Positions 24,674-33,907 are shown, numbered from the stretch's first letter. The stretch is DNA of 64,000 nt from Streptomyces eurythermus (GCF_014649115.1 NZ_BMSK01000004.1:1-64000), one strand, 5' to 3'. Numbers and translations are program-made. Notes: generated from the letters alone by a model not told the origin.

Positions 24674-26064
24674 GCGCCCGTACCCAGAAGCCGCACGAGA
24701 TCGTCGAGCAGGCGCTGGCGCTGTCCCGGGCGGACGGCTGTGTCGTCATCGCCGACGAGCACTCCACCGCCAATCTGCGCTGGGCGGGCAACGCGCTCAC
24801 CACCAACGGGGTGACCCGCGGCCGTACGCTCACCGTGATCGCGACCGTGGACGGCGCCGAGGGCACCGCCTCCGGTGTGGTGTCCCGGTCGGCGGTCACC
24901 GCCGGGGAACTGGAGCCGCTGGTGCGGGCCGCCGAGGCCGCCGCGCGCGGTGCCGGGCCCGCCGAGGACGCCCAGCCGCTGGTCGGCGGGGTGCCCCAGT
25001 CCCCCGACTTCACGGACGCGCCCGCCGAGACCTCCTCCGCGGTGTTCGCCGACTTCGCGCCGGCGCTCGGCGAGGCCTTCGCCCGCGCGCGTGCGGGCGG
25101 CCGGGAACTGTACGGTTTCGCCAACCACGAGCTGGTGTCGACCTATGTGGGCACGTCCACCGGGCTGCGCCTGCGGCACGACCAGCCCACCGGCACCCTG
25201 GAGCTGAACGCCAAGTCCCCGGACCGGACCCGCTCGGCGTGGGCCGGCCGCTCCACCCGGGACTTCAAGGACGTCGACCCCGGCGCGCTCGACGCCGAGC
25301 TGGCCGTACGGCTCGGCTGGGCCGAGCGGCGCGTCGAACTGCCCGCGGGCCGGTACGAGACGCTGCTGCCGCCGACCGCGGTCGCGGACCTGCTGATCTA
25401 CCAGCTGTGGTCGGCCTCCGGCCGGGACGCCGTCGAGGGGCGGACGGTGTTCTCCAAGCCGGGCGGCGGCACCCGGATCGGGGAGCGGCTCTCGGAACTG
25501 CCGCTCACCCTGCGCAGCGACCCGAACGAGCCGGGGCTGGAGTGCCCGCCCTTCGTGATCTCCCACTCCTCCGGCGGCGACGAGTCCGTGTTCGACAACG
25601 GGCTGCCCACGCACGCCACGGAGTGGATGGACCGGGGCGTGCTGAAGCACCTGACGACGACCCGGCACAGCGCGGCCCTGACCGGGCTCCCGGTCGCCCC
25701 CTCGCTCGGCAACCTGATCCTGGACGGCGGCGGCGACCGCTCGCTGGAGCAGATGGTCGCGGACACCGAACGCGGGCTGCTGCTGACCTGCCTGTGGTAC
25801 ATCCGCGAGGTCGATCCGGCGACCCTGCTGCTCACGGGCCTGACCCGGGACGGCGTCTACCTGGTGGAGAACGGCGAGGTGACCGGGCAGGTGAACAACT
25901 TCCGGTTCAACGAGTCGCCGGTGGACCTGCTGGGCCGGGCCACCGAGGCCGGGCGGACGGAGCGGACGCTGCCGCGCGAGTGGAGCGACTGGTTCACCCG
26001 CGCCGCGATGCCCGCCCTGCGGATCCCGGATTTCAACATGAGCTCTGTCAGCCAGGGCGTATAA
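24670..26064 (+). CDS. pmbA: TldE/PmbA subunit
   Basis: A 464-residue TldE (PmbA) protein, non-catalytic partner of TldD. The family N terminus (IVEQALALSRADGCVVIADE), the middle GFANHELVSTYVGTSTGLRLR region and the C-terminal NLILDGGGDRSLEQMVADTERGLLL block are present, ending in LRIPDFNMSSVSQGV. As expected for TldE, the HExxxH motif is absent. It starts within the tldD stop. The next gene, tyrS, follows after 66 bases on the same strand, so read-through is possible. Confidence 0.94.
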   Translation: MSARTQKPHEIVEQALALSRADGCVVIADEHSTANLRWAGNALTTNGVTRGRTLTVIATVDGAEGTASGVVSRSAVTAGELEPLVRAAEAAARGAGPAEDAQPLVGGVPQSPDFTDAPAETSSAVFADFAPALGEAFARARAGGRELYGFANHELVSTYVGTSTGLRLRHDQPTGTLELNAKSPDRTRSAWAGRSTRDFKDVDPGALDAELAVRLGWAERRVELPAGRYETLLPPTAVADLLIYQLWSASGRDAVEGRTVFSKPGGGTRIGERLSELPLTLRSDPNEPGLECPPFVISHSSGGDESVFDNGLPTHATEWMDRGVLKHLTTTRHSAALTGLPVAPSLGNLILDGGGDRSLEQMVADTERGLLLTCLWYIREVDPATLLLTGLTRDGVYLVENGEVTGQVNNFRFNESPVDLLGRATEAGRTERTLPREWSDWFTRAAMPALRIPDFNMSSVSQGV

Positions 26065-26130
26065 CCTCGTAGGCGTTCGTGGTCGGGTGTCACCCGGCTG
26101 CCGGAAGATCATCAAGGAGACACGAGAACC

Positions 26131-27399
26131 GTGACGGACATCGTCGACGAGCTGAAGTGGCGCGGGCTGTTCGCCCTGTCCACCGACGAAGACGCATTGC
26201 GCAAGGCGCTCGCGGACGGTCCCGTCACGTTCTATTGCGGTTTCGACCCGACGGCGCCCTCCCTGCACGTGGGGCACCTGGTGCAGGTGCTCACCGTGCG
26301 CCGGCTCCAGCAGGCCGGGCACCGTCCGCTGGCGCTCGTCGGCGGGGCCACCGGCCTGATCGGCGACCCGCGTCCGACGGCCGAGCGCACGCTGAACGAC
26401 CCGGAGACGGTGGCCGGCTGGGTGGACCGGCTGCGCGCCCAGATCGAACCGTTCCTGTCCTTCGAGGGCGAGAACGCGGCGATCATGGTCAACAACCTGG
26501 ACTGGACCTCGGGCCTGTCCGCGATCGAGTTCCTGCGGGACATCGGCAAGCACTTCCGCGTCAACAAGATGCTGACGAAGGACTCCGTGGCCCGCCGCCT
26601 GGAGTCCGACCAGGGCATCAGCTACACCGAGTTCAGCTACCAGATCCTCCAGGGCATGGACTTCCTCCAGCTCTACCGGCGCTACGGCTGCACGCTCCAG
26701 CAGGGCGGCAGCGACCAGTGGGGCAACCTCACGGCCGGGCTGGACCTGATCCACCGGCTGGAGCCGGACGCCTCGGTGCACGCCCTGGCCACCCCGCTGA
26801 TGACCAAGGCTGACGGCACCAAGTTCGGCAAGACCGAGGGCGGCGCCGTCTGGCTCGACCCGGAGCTGACGACGCCGTACGCGTTCTACCAGTTCTGGCT
26901 GAACGTGGACGACCGGGACATCTCCCGGTACATGCGCATCCTGTCCTTCAAGTCCCGCGAGGAGCTGGAGGAGCTGGAGCGGCAGACCGAGGAGCGTCCG
27001 CAGGCCCGGGCGGCGCAGCGGGCGCTCGCCGAGGAGCTGACCACGCTGGTGCACGGCGCCGACCAGACGGCCGCGGTGATCGCCGCGTCCGGGGCGCTGT
27101 TCGGCCGGGGCGAGCTGGCGGAGCTGGACGAGCGGACGCTGGCCGCGGCGCTGTCGGAGGTGCCGCACGCCCGGGTCTCCGAGCTGGCCCCGGTGGTCGA
27201 CCTGCTCACCGAGGTCGGCCTGGTGCCCAGCAAGTCCGCCGCCCGGCGGACGGTGAAGGAGGGCGGGGCCTACGTGAACAACGTCAAGATCACCGCGGAG
27301 GACGCGGTGCCCGCCCGGGAGGACCTGCTCCACGGGCGGTGGCTGGTGCTGCGGCGCGGGAAGAAGAACCTCGCCGCGGTGGAGGTCGTCGCCGGCTGA
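26131..27399 (+). CDS. tyrS: Tyrosyl-tRNA synthetase
   Basis: Charges tRNA-Tyr. The 422-residue class I synthetase shows the HIGH-type motif PSLHVGHL, the tyrosine pocket in [10 protein letters not shown] and [24 protein letters not shown], and the KMSKS-type loop as [11 protein letters not shown]. The C-terminal S4 RNA-binding domain (about 355-420) reads [21 protein letters not shown]. Length is normal. The GTG start at 26131 is preceded by AAGGAG 12 bases away. No T-box or long leader fits in the 66-base gap upstream. It ends with a hairpin shared with the converging gene. Confidence 0.97.
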   Translation: MTDIVDELKWRGLFALSTDEDALRKALADGPVTFYCGFDPTAPSLHVGHLVQVLTVRRLQQAGHRPLALVGGATGLIGDPRPTAERTLNDPETVAGWVDRLRAQIEPFLSFEGENAAIMVNNLDWTSGLSAIEFLRDIGKHFRVNKMLTKDSVARRLESDQGISYTEFSYQILQGMDFLQLYRRYGCTLQQGGSDQWGNLTAGLDLIHRLEPDASVHALATPLMTKADGTKFGKTEGGAVWLDPELTTPYAFYQFWLNVDDRDISRYMRILSFKSREELEELERQTEERPQARAAQRALAEELTTLVHGADQTAAVIAASGALFGRGELAELDERTLAAALSEVPHARVSELAPVVDLLTEVGLVPSKSAARRTVKEGGAYVNNVKITAEDAVPAREDLLHGRWLVLRRGKKNLAAVEVVAG

Positions 27400-27413
27400 C
27401 GCCGTGCGGTGTG

Positions 27414-27436
27414 GGGGCGCGGGACACCCGCGCCCC
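27414..27436. terminator. Bidirectional hairpin terminator
   Basis: Perfect 10-bp inverted repeat GGGGCGCGGG (27414-27423) / CCCGCGCCCC (27427-27436), 3-base loop, between converging tyrS and the GlsB-like gene; it touches the stop codon of the latter. Confidence 0.75.
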
Positions 27437-27720
27437 TACACCCGGGCCCGGTGCTTCCTCTTGCCCAGCGTCGCCATGTAGAGCGCGTCGACGGCCGCGA
27501 CGATGATGATCGCCGCCACCAGCTGGAAGATGTGCCGGCTCCAGTCGATGCCCTTGGTCTCCGACACGCCGACCGCGCGGGCGATCGCGTTGCCCACGAT
27601 GGCGCCGAGGATGCCGCAGATGGTGGTCAGCCAGAGGGGGCTGTGCTGCTTGCCCGGAATGACCGCCTTGGCGATGATGCCCAGCACGAATCCCACGATG
27701 ATCGCCCACAACCAGCCCAT
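27436..27720 (-). CDS. GlsB/YeaQ/YmgE-family stress membrane protein
   Basis: A 94-residue membrane protein with three hydrophobic segments and the glycine-zipper patterns of the transglycosylase-associated (Tag/GlsB) family: GWLWAIIVGFVLGIIAKAVIPG, TTICGILGAIVGNAIARAVGV, then a third helix ending in a basic tail. A Streptomyces-typical insertion (ETKGIDWSRHIFQLVAAIII) precedes the third helix. Members are induced by envelope or general stress; the exact function is unknown. It is divergent from the DUF3099 gene across a 239-base spacer. Confidence 0.92.
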   Translation of the reverse strand: MGWLWAIIVGFVLGIIAKAVIPGKQHSPLWLTTICGILGAIVGNAIARAVGVSETKGIDWSRHIFQLVAAIIIVAAVDALYMATLGKRKHRARV

Positions 27721-27959
27721 GGCTGCCTCCTCGTACGGCTCGACGTGAGCATTACGCCCAGTGTGGGGCGGTGCGCCGTACGGCGCATGTCGGCTTAGCC
27801 CGTACGCGCCGGGGCCGGGGACGTCGTCGCAGGCAGGGGGCGACCCGGCCTCGATAGCCGGGTGGAGGCGGCGTAACGTGGGGGGTGGCCCGGCAGGGTT
27901 CTCCGCCGGATGCGGACGAGGGTGCGGGCCGGGACGGGTCCGATGCGGGCGGATGGTGA

Positions 27960-28373
27960 ATGGTGATGCGGAAACAGCACGGCGGTGGCGTCCAGGTGTT
28001 CCGGATCACCGGCGCGCGAACCGGACTCGCCGAGGATGTCCGGGGCCGGCAGCGGCGGTATGTGATCTCGATGTCGGTCCGTACCGTGTCGGTGATCCTC
28101 GCGGCCTCCCTGTGGAACGTCGAGCGGTACGTCGCGATCGTGGCGCTCGTACTCGGCGCGGTGCTGCCCTATATCGCCGTGGTGGTCGCCAACGCGGGCC
28201 GCGAGCGGCCGCCGTCGCTCCCGTCGACGTTCGTCACCACGCCGCTGCGTCCGATGATCGCGGCCCCGTCGGCCGAGGACCAACAGGCGGACTCGGTACG
28301 GGATTCCGCACCGCGCGACGTGCCGACGAACCAGACGGCCGGGGCGGGTGGCGAGCGCCCCGACCCGGTCTGA
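27960..28373 (+). CDS. DUF3099 family membrane protein
   Basis: A 137-residue protein. After a short N terminus (VFRITGARTGLAEDVRGRQRRYVISM, the DUF3099 signature) there are two membrane segments (VRTVSVILAASLWNV and VAIVALVLGAVLPYIAVVVANA) and a Pro/Ala-rich, probably disordered cytosolic tail of about 55 residues. Function unknown. Starts at ATG 27960 or ATG 27966 are both possible; the latter better matches the family length as I recall it. It is common in Streptomyces near tyrS and moaA. Confidence 0.85.
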   Translation: MVMRKQHGGGVQVFRITGARTGLAEDVRGRQRRYVISMSVRTVSVILAASLWNVERYVAIVALVLGAVLPYIAVVVANAGRERPPSLPSTFVTTPLRPMIAAPSAEDQQADSVRDSAPRDVPTNQTAGAGGERPDPV

Positions 28374-28486
28374 GCACGGCGGACACGGGGACCTTTGGGG
28401 CTGTCACCTGGGAGCTCAAGAAAACCTCAGATCAATCTAGCTGTTCCGGTCCCGGGCGATGGGGTAGCCGTGACATACTGCGTAGG

Positions 28487-28563
28487 CGCTCCGCATCCCC
28501 CGTCGGAGCGACGGACCGACGCCGGGCAGCTCCCCCCGTGGCTGCCCGGCGTCGCCTTGTTTT
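28487..28563 (+). ncRNA. Candidate small RNA with two C-rich hairpin loops
   Basis: Between the DUF3099 gene and the next CDS lie two consecutive perfect hairpins. The first has 7-bp arms CGCTCCG/CGGAGCG (28487-28493/28504-28510) and loop CATCCCCCGT. The second has 14-bp arms CGACGCCGGGCAGC/GCTGCCCGGCGTCG (28517-28530/28541-28554), loop TCCCCCCGTG, then the T-rich CCTTGTTTT. The second is a strong terminator. Two stem-loops with five to six C in the loop recall the actinobacterial 6C RNA, though I believe the usual 6C locus is elsewhere. A CATACT box at 28474-28479 is a weak -10 candidate. It could instead be only a terminator. Confidence 0.5.
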
Positions 28564-28611
28564 CCGCCCTTTCGTTTTCCGCCCCTCGATGACACGAACC
28601 GAGACGAAACC

Positions 28612-28836
28612 GTGAGTGACGAGACCCCGATCTGCTCGGCCAAGGGCTGCCGCACGGCCGCCGTGTGGGTGCTGGCGTGGAACAACCCCAAGGTCCACAC
28701 ACCGGAGCGGCGCAAGACGTGGCTGGCGTGCGAGGAGCACCGCGAGCATCTGTCGCAGTTCCTCGGCGTGCGGGGGTTCCTGAAGGACGTCGTCCGTTTC
28801 GAGGAGTGGCGGGCCGCCGAGGAGGCCGGGGCGTAG
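28612..28836 (+). CDS. Conserved hypothetical small protein, possible zinc site
   Basis: A 74-residue protein that begins PICSAKGCRTAAVWVLAWNNPKVH and continues RRKTWLACEEHREHLSQFLGVRGFL. The C-x4-C pair and the later C-x2-H with a following His resemble a small zinc-binding fold. I recall it as a conserved actinobacterial hypothetical near moaA, with no known function. It starts with GTG at 28612, just downstream of the terminator-like hairpin, with no strong ribosome site. It converges on moaA with 21 bases between stops. Confidence 0.75.
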   Translation: MSDETPICSAKGCRTAAVWVLAWNNPKVHTPERRKTWLACEEHREHLSQFLGVRGFLKDVVRFEEWRAAEEAGA

Positions 28837-28857
28837 AGCCGGGGCACCGCGCCCGGT

Positions 28858-29847
28858 TCAGCCGCCGATCGCCGACATGGGCCGGTCCGGCTGGACGAAC
28901 GACGGGTCGTCCAGGCCCGCTCCGGCCTTCTTGCCCCACATCGCCAGCTTCCAGACGCGGGCGATCTCCTCGTCCGGGGCGCCCGAGCGCAGGGCCGCGC
29001 GGAGGTCGGTCTCCTCGGTGGCGAACAGGCAGGTGCGTATCTGGCCGTCGGCGGTGAGGCGGGTGCGGTCGCAGGCCGCGCAGAACGGCCGGGTCACCGA
29101 GGCGATCACGCCGACCCGGTGCGGGCCGCCGTCCACCAGCCAGCGCTCCGCGGGGGCGGAGCCGCGCGCGTCGGCGCCCTCGGGGGTGAGGTCGAAACGG
29201 GTGCGCAGGGAGGCGAGGATGTCCCCGGCGGTGACCATGCCCTCGCGCTTCCAGCCGTGCTGGGCGTCCAGCGGCATCTGCTCGATGAACCGCAGTTCGT
29301 AGTCGTGCTCGATCGCCCAGGCGAGCAGGTCCGGGGCCTCGTCGTCGTTCAGGCCCGGCATCAGGACCGAGTTGACCTTGACCGGGGTCAGACCGGCCTC
29401 GCGGGCGGCGGCCAGGCCGTCCAGGACGTCCTGGTGGCGGTCGCGGCGGGTGAGGGTCTTGAAGACGTCCGGGCGGAGGGTGTCCAGGGAGACGTTGACC
29501 CGGTCCAGGCCCGCCGCCTTCAGCGCGGTCGCGGTGCGGACCAGGCCGATACCGTTGGTGGTCAGGGACATCCGGGGGCGCGGGTCGAGGGCGGCGACGC
29601 GCTCCACGATGCCGGGCAGGCCGGGGCGCAGCAGGGGCTCGCCGCCGGTGAAGCGGACTTCCTCGATGCCGAGGGTGCGCACGGCGATGCCGATGAGGCG
29701 GACGATCTCGTCGTCCGTGAGCAGGTCGGGCTTGGCCAGCCACTGCAGGCCCTCCTCGGGCATGCAGTAGGTGCAGCGCAGATTGCACCGGTCGGTCAGC
29801 GAGACCCGCAGGTCGGTGGCCACCCGGCCGTAGGTGTCGATGAGCAC
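28858..29847 (-). CDS. moaA: GTP 3',8-cyclase MoaA (molybdenum cofactor)
   Basis: Radical-SAM enzyme that starts molybdopterin synthesis from GTP. The 329-residue chain has the N-terminal [4Fe-4S] motif CNLRCTYC within VSLTDRCNLRCTYCMPEE, GGEPLLRPGL, and the C-terminal second cluster motif (FCAACDRTRLTADGQIRTCLF). It lacks the final GG dipeptide at the very end in strict form but ends SAIGG, which fits. GTG 29847 follows GGGAGGGG. No other moa genes are adjacent, as is usual in Streptomyces where the pathway is scattered. Confidence 0.96.
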   Translation of the reverse strand: MLIDTYGRVATDLRVSLTDRCNLRCTYCMPEEGLQWLAKPDLLTDDEIVRLIGIAVRTLGIEEVRFTGGEPLLRPGLPGIVERVAALDPRPRMSLTTNGIGLVRTATALKAAGLDRVNVSLDTLRPDVFKTLTRRDRHQDVLDGLAAAREAGLTPVKVNSVLMPGLNDDEAPDLLAWAIEHDYELRFIEQMPLDAQHGWKREGMVTAGDILASLRTRFDLTPEGADARGSAPAERWLVDGGPHRVGVIASVTRPFCAACDRTRLTADGQIRTCLFATEETDLRAALRSGAPDEEIARVWKLAMWGKKAGAGLDDPSFVQPDRPMSAIGG

Positions 29848-30019
29848 GTGGGCCCCTCCCTTTCCCGGTCACCCATTCTGGGTCGCGGATGCCCCGTCCG
29901 TCACCTGCGAGCGTACGTGACCCCGCTGACATCGACAGCGGCCCGATCCCACGAGGTAGGGCGCGACCGCGTCGTAGGACCGTACAGTCCCGGCCGGCGC
30001 GGTCGTCCCGTGGGCCGCC

Positions 30020-31645
30020 TCAGTGGGCTCCGGTGCCGGTCAGGGACCGCACCTCTAGTTCCGCGTACTTGGCGGCGTCCGGGGCCTCCTTCGACAGGAG
30101 AGTGCCCACCACGCCGAGCAGGAAGCCGACCGGGATGGAGATGAGGCCGGGGTTCTCCAGCGGGAACCAGTGGAAGTCGACGTCGGGGAACATCGAGGTG
30201 GGCTTGCCGGAGACCACCGGGGAGAACAGCACCAGGCCGACCGCGGTGACCAGGCCGCCGTAGATCGACCACAGGGCGCCGGCGGTGGTGAACCGCTTCC
30301 AGAACAGGCTGTAGAGGATGGTCGGCAGGTTGGCGGAGGCGGCGACGGCGAAGGCGAGGGCGACCAGGCCGGCCACGTTCAGATCGCGGGCCAGGGCGCC
30401 GAGGACGATGGAGACCGCGCCGATGCCGACGGTCGCCCAGCGGGCCGCGCGCACCTCCTGCTGCTCGGTGGCCTGGCCCCTCTTGATGACGTTGGCGTAG
30501 ATGTCGTGCGCGAACGAGGACGACGAGGCCAGGGTCAGGCCGGCGACGACCGCGAGGATCGTGGCGAAGGCGACCGCGGAGATGGTGGCGAGCAGGACGG
30601 CTCCCCAGTTGGAGTCCACTCCGCCCAGGTGCAGCGCCAGCAGCGGGGCCGCCGTGTTGCCCGCCTTGTTGGAGGCGATGATCTCGTCCGGTTTGATCAG
30701 CGCGGCGGCGCCGAAGCCGAGGGCGAGGGTCATCAGGTAGAAGACACCGATCAGGCCGATGGCCCACAGCACGGACTTGCGGGCGGCCTTGGCGGTGGGG
30801 ACGGTGTAGAAGCGGATCAGGATGTGCGGCAGGCCGGCCGTGCCCAGGACCAGGGCGATACCGAGGGAGAGGAAGTCCAGCTTGCTGGTGCCGGTGGCGC
30901 CGTACCTCAGGCCGGGCTCCAGGAAGGCGCTGCCCTTGCCGCTGTTGTCGGCGGCCCTGCCGAGCAGTTCGGAGATGTTGAAGTCGAACTTCAGCAGGAC
31001 GAGGAAGGTCAGCAGCACGGCGCCGGCGATGAGCAGCACCGCCTTGACCATCTGGACCCAGGTGGTGCCCTTCATGCCGCCGATGGTGACGTACACGATC
31101 ATCAGCAGGCCGACCAGGGCGACGATGCCGATCTTGCCGCCGTCGCTGGTGATGCCGAGGAGCAGGGAGACCAGCACGCCGGCACCGGCCATCTGGGCCA
31201 GCAGGTAGAAGATCGACACGACGATGGTGGAGGTGCCGGCCGCGGTGCGCACGGGGCGCTGGCGCATGCGGTAGGCGAGCACGTCGCCCATCGTGTAGCG
31301 GCCCGAGTTGCGCAGTGGTTCGGCGACCAGCAGGAGGGCGACGAGCCAGGCGACGAGGAAGCCGATGGAGTACAGGAAGCCGTCGTAGCCGAAGAGGGCG
31401 ATGGCGCCGGCGATGCCGAGGAAGGACGCGGCGGACATGTAGTCACCGGAGACGGCGAGGCCGTTCTGGAAGCCGGTGAACTGCCGTCCGCCCGCGTAGA
31501 AGTCGGCGGCGTCCTTGGTCTGCCGGCCCGCCCAGACGGTGATGACGAGGGTCGCGGCGACGAACACCGCGAACAGGGTGATGATCAGGGTCCGGTGCTC
31601 GCTCGCCTCGCCGGCGGCCAGCAGGGTGTGGGGTACGGCGTTCAT
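30020..31645 (-). CDS. Sodium/solute symporter, ActP (acetate permease) type
   Basis: A 541-residue SSF-family transporter with about 13 membrane segments. Family motifs are FYAGGRQFTGFQNGLAVSGDYMSAASFLGIAGAIALFG, GRYTMGDVLAYRM, IVYVTIGGMKGTTWVQMVKA and the sodium-site region LASSSSFAHDIYANVIK. ActP relatives carry acetate, pyruvate or other monocarboxylates. ATG 31645 overlaps the stop of the DUF485 gene by four bases, the conserved YjcH-ActP pairing, which strengthens the subfamily call. The exact substrate cannot be read from the sequence. Confidence 0.93.
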   Translation of the reverse strand: MNAVPHTLLAAGEASEHRTLIITLFAVFVAATLVITVWAGRQTKDAADFYAGGRQFTGFQNGLAVSGDYMSAASFLGIAGAIALFGYDGFLYSIGFLVAWLVALLLVAEPLRNSGRYTMGDVLAYRMRQRPVRTAAGTSTIVVSIFYLLAQMAGAGVLVSLLLGITSDGGKIGIVALVGLLMIVYVTIGGMKGTTWVQMVKAVLLIAGAVLLTFLVLLKFDFNISELLGRAADNSGKGSAFLEPGLRYGATGTSKLDFLSLGIALVLGTAGLPHILIRFYTVPTAKAARKSVLWAIGLIGVFYLMTLALGFGAAALIKPDEIIASNKAGNTAAPLLALHLGGVDSNWGAVLLATISAVAFATILAVVAGLTLASSSSFAHDIYANVIKRGQATEQQEVRAARWATVGIGAVSIVLGALARDLNVAGLVALAFAVAASANLPTILYSLFWKRFTTAGALWSIYGGLVTAVGLVLFSPVVSGKPTSMFPDVDFHWFPLENPGLISIPVGFLLGVVGTLLSKEAPDAAKYAELEVRSLTGTGAH

Positions 31646-31998
31646 GCTCCGCTCTCCATCCGGGACTTGATGGCCTCGGCCCGGGGGTCGAGCCGGGTGG
31701 CGGCGCGGCGCGCGTACCACCAGGCGATCAGGAACGTGGTGAGGAACTGGGCGAGGCCCAGGACGAGGGCGACGTTGATGTGGCCGGCCACCTTGATGCC
31801 CATGAAGTCGCCCGCGTAGTTGGACAGCAGGACGTACAGCAGGTACCAGGCGGCGAAGGCGATCGTCAGGGGGAAGGCGAAGGAGCGGTGCGCGCGGCGC
31901 AGTTCACCGAACTCCGCGCTCTGCTGCACCTCGGTGAACTCCTCGGCCGAGGGAAGGCGGGTCGGGGTCTGCGCGGGTGGCGGTGTCTCGGTAGCCAC
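31642..31998 (-). CDS. DUF485 family membrane protein (YjcH-like)
   Basis: A 118-residue protein with two membrane segments (FAFPLTIAFAAWYLLYVLLSNY and INVALVLGLAQFLTTFLIAWWYARRA) and the family's FxELRRxHRSFAFPLT opening. DUF485 proteins are encoded just upstream of ActP symporters and are thought to assist or modulate them. GTG 31998 has GAGGAG upstream at good spacing; an alternative ATG at 32034 lacks one. The stop overlaps the symporter start (ATGA). Confidence 0.9.
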   Translation of the reverse strand: MATETPPPAQTPTRLPSAEEFTEVQQSAEFGELRRAHRSFAFPLTIAFAAWYLLYVLLSNYAGDFMGIKVAGHINVALVLGLAQFLTTFLIAWWYARRAATRLDPRAEAIKSRMESGA

Positions 31999-32284
31999 GG
32001 AGTCTCCTCGCGTCACGGACGTGCGCTTGCTCATCTCACAGGGACGGGACCACATTACAGCGAGTCATCATTCGACTGCATCGGGTGAATCCCGTAGGGG
32101 GCCTGACCTTTCGGGCCTCCCGTCCACGGTCACGGCGCCGCCCGGGGAGTGGTTCAAGTCGGCCCGGGCCTTTCGGAGATCAGCGCCGGGAGATAGCTTC
32201 GGCCCAGCACCGCCTCGTCATGTACCTGCCCGGGCAGTCACCGGTGTTCCGGGCGGTCCCGTATCCGGATGATGTGGAGATCCC

Positions 32285-33808
32285 ATGGCTCATCTGCGCT
32301 CCAGACGCCGACTGGCGCTCGCCGTACCGGTTGCGCTGTCGCTGACCGCCACGCTCGGCTTCCTGCCGTCGGCGGCCTCCGCGGCGGCCCGGACGGACCC
32401 GGCGGCCACGGCGGCGCGGGCGGCGGACGGCCCCACCCTGTCGTATGTGGTGAACACGCGGACGGACCGTTCCACGATCGAGTCGGTGCGCCGGGCGATC
32501 GCCCGCAACGGCGGTACGGTCGTGACGAGTTACGACCGGATCGGGGTGATCGTGGCGCACTCCGCGAATCCCGGGTTCGCCGAGGCGATCCGTGCCGTGC
32601 GCGGTGTCGCCTCGGCGGGTGCCACGCGCAACGCGCCGCTGCCCGCCCAGTCCACCACCGACGTGGGCACGCCGAAGGCGCTGAGCGCGGCGGAGGCCGC
32701 CGGTGTCCGGGCCGCCGCCGGCCAGGACCCGCTGGAGCCGCTCCAGTGGGACCTGCCGGCCATCAAGGCGGACAGGGCGCACGAGAAGACCCTGGGCAGC
32801 CGGGACGTCACGGTCGCCGTCATCGACACGGGCGTCGACGACACCCACCCGGACATCGCGCCCAACTTCGACCGGGCGGCCTCCGTCAACTGCGTGTCGG
32901 GCAAGCCGGACACGACGGACGGCGCCTGGCGGCCGGGCGCCTCGGAGAGCCCGCACGGCACGCATGTGGCCGGTGAGATCGCGGCGGCGAAGAACGGCGT
33001 GGGGATGACGGGTGTGGCGCCGGGGGTGAGGGTCGCCGGCATCAAGGTGTCCACCCCGGGCGGCTACTTCTACACCGAGGCCGTGGTGTGCGGGTTCGTG
33101 TGGGCCGCCGAACACCACGTCGACGTGACCAACAACAGCTATTACGCCGACCCGTGGTACTTCAACTGCACCACCGACCCCGACCAGAAGGCGCTCGTGG
33201 ACGCCATCGCCCGGGCCTCGCGTTACGCGGAGGGGAAGGGCACGGTCAACGTCGCGGCCGCGGGCAACCAGAACTACGACCTCGCGTCCCACGCGATCAC
33301 CGACGAGGACTCGCCGAACGACGGCACCCCGTCGGACCGGGTGATCGACCCGCACGAGTGCTTCGACATACCGACCCAGTTGCCGGGTGTCGTCACGGTC
33401 ACGGCGACCGGCGCGAAGGGGCTGAAGTCCTCGTTCTCCAATTACGGTCTGGGCGTGGCCGACATCGCCGCGCCCGGCGGCGACCAGTACCAGCCGCCGC
33501 AGGCCCCGGCGACCAGCGGCCTCATCCTGGGCACGCTGCCGGGCGGCAAGTGGGGCTACATGGCCGGGACGTCCATGGCGACCCCGCACGTCGCCGGCGT
33601 TGCCGCATTGATCAAGTCAACCCATCCGCACGCCCCGGTGGCGGCCGTGAAGGCGCTGCTGTACGCGGAGGCCACCGCCACGCCCTGCACGAACCCGTAC
33701 GACATCAACGGCGACGGCAAGGTGGACGCGGTGTGCGAGGGGACGAAGAACCGCAACGGCTTCTACGGCTGGGGTGTCGCGGACGCGCTGGCCGCGGTGA
33801 CCAGGTAG
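32285..33808 (+). CDS. Secreted subtilisin-family serine protease (S8)
   Basis: A 507-residue exported protease. It has a signal peptide (RRRLALAVPVALSLTATLGFLPSAASA), an I9-like propeptide (about 45-130, SYVVNTRTDRSTIESVRRAI) that should be removed on activation, then the S8 domain. The catalytic triad is visible: Asp in VAVIDTGVDDTHPD, His in SPHGTHVAGEIA, Ser in MAGTSMATPHVAGVAALI, with the oxyanion Asn in AAAGNQNYD. Near the C terminus NPYDINGDGKVDAVCEG looks like a calcium-binding loop. No wall anchor is seen, so it is probably released. Confidence 0.95.
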   Translation: MAHLRSRRRLALAVPVALSLTATLGFLPSAASAAARTDPAATAARAADGPTLSYVVNTRTDRSTIESVRRAIARNGGTVVTSYDRIGVIVAHSANPGFAEAIRAVRGVASAGATRNAPLPAQSTTDVGTPKALSAAEAAGVRAAAGQDPLEPLQWDLPAIKADRAHEKTLGSRDVTVAVIDTGVDDTHPDIAPNFDRAASVNCVSGKPDTTDGAWRPGASESPHGTHVAGEIAAAKNGVGMTGVAPGVRVAGIKVSTPGGYFYTEAVVCGFVWAAEHHVDVTNNSYYADPWYFNCTTDPDQKALVDAIARASRYAEGKGTVNVAAAGNQNYDLASHAITDEDSPNDGTPSDRVIDPHECFDIPTQLPGVVTVTATGAKGLKSSFSNYGLGVADIAAPGGDQYQPPQAPATSGLILGTLPGGKWGYMAGTSMATPHVAGVAALIKSTHPHAPVAAVKALLYAEATATPCTNPYDINGDGKVDAVCEGTKNRNGFYGWGVADALAAVTR

Positions 33809-33865
33809 ACGCGGTGCCCAGATAGACCGTCAGCCGGGGGTCTCCGCAGGCGCCCACAGCAACAT

Positions 33866-33907
33866 ATTGATCGAATCAATAATGCATAGTGCAGTCATGA
33901 CTGCACT
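33866..33907. promoter_or_regulatory. Two palindromes over the CoA-transferase promoter and start codon
   Basis: ATTGATCGAATCAAT (33866-33880) is a palindrome with a 3-base centre. AGTGCAGTCATGACTGCACT (33888-33907) is a perfect 20-bp palindrome centred on the ATG at 33897. A CATAGT box (33885-33890) sits six bases before that ATG, so a leaderless transcript would begin at the start codon. A repressor on either palindrome would block it. The tract is strikingly AT-rich for this genome. Confidence 0.6.

Noticed and set aside
26065..26130. T-box riboswitch ahead of tyrS
   Set aside because: Only 66 bases lie between the tldE stop and the tyrS start, too short for a T-box, and no T-box sequence is present.
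24481..27333. 950-codon minus-strand open frame opposite tldD/tldE/tyrS
   Set aside because: Runs antisense across three clear genes; composition is typical of a shadow frame.
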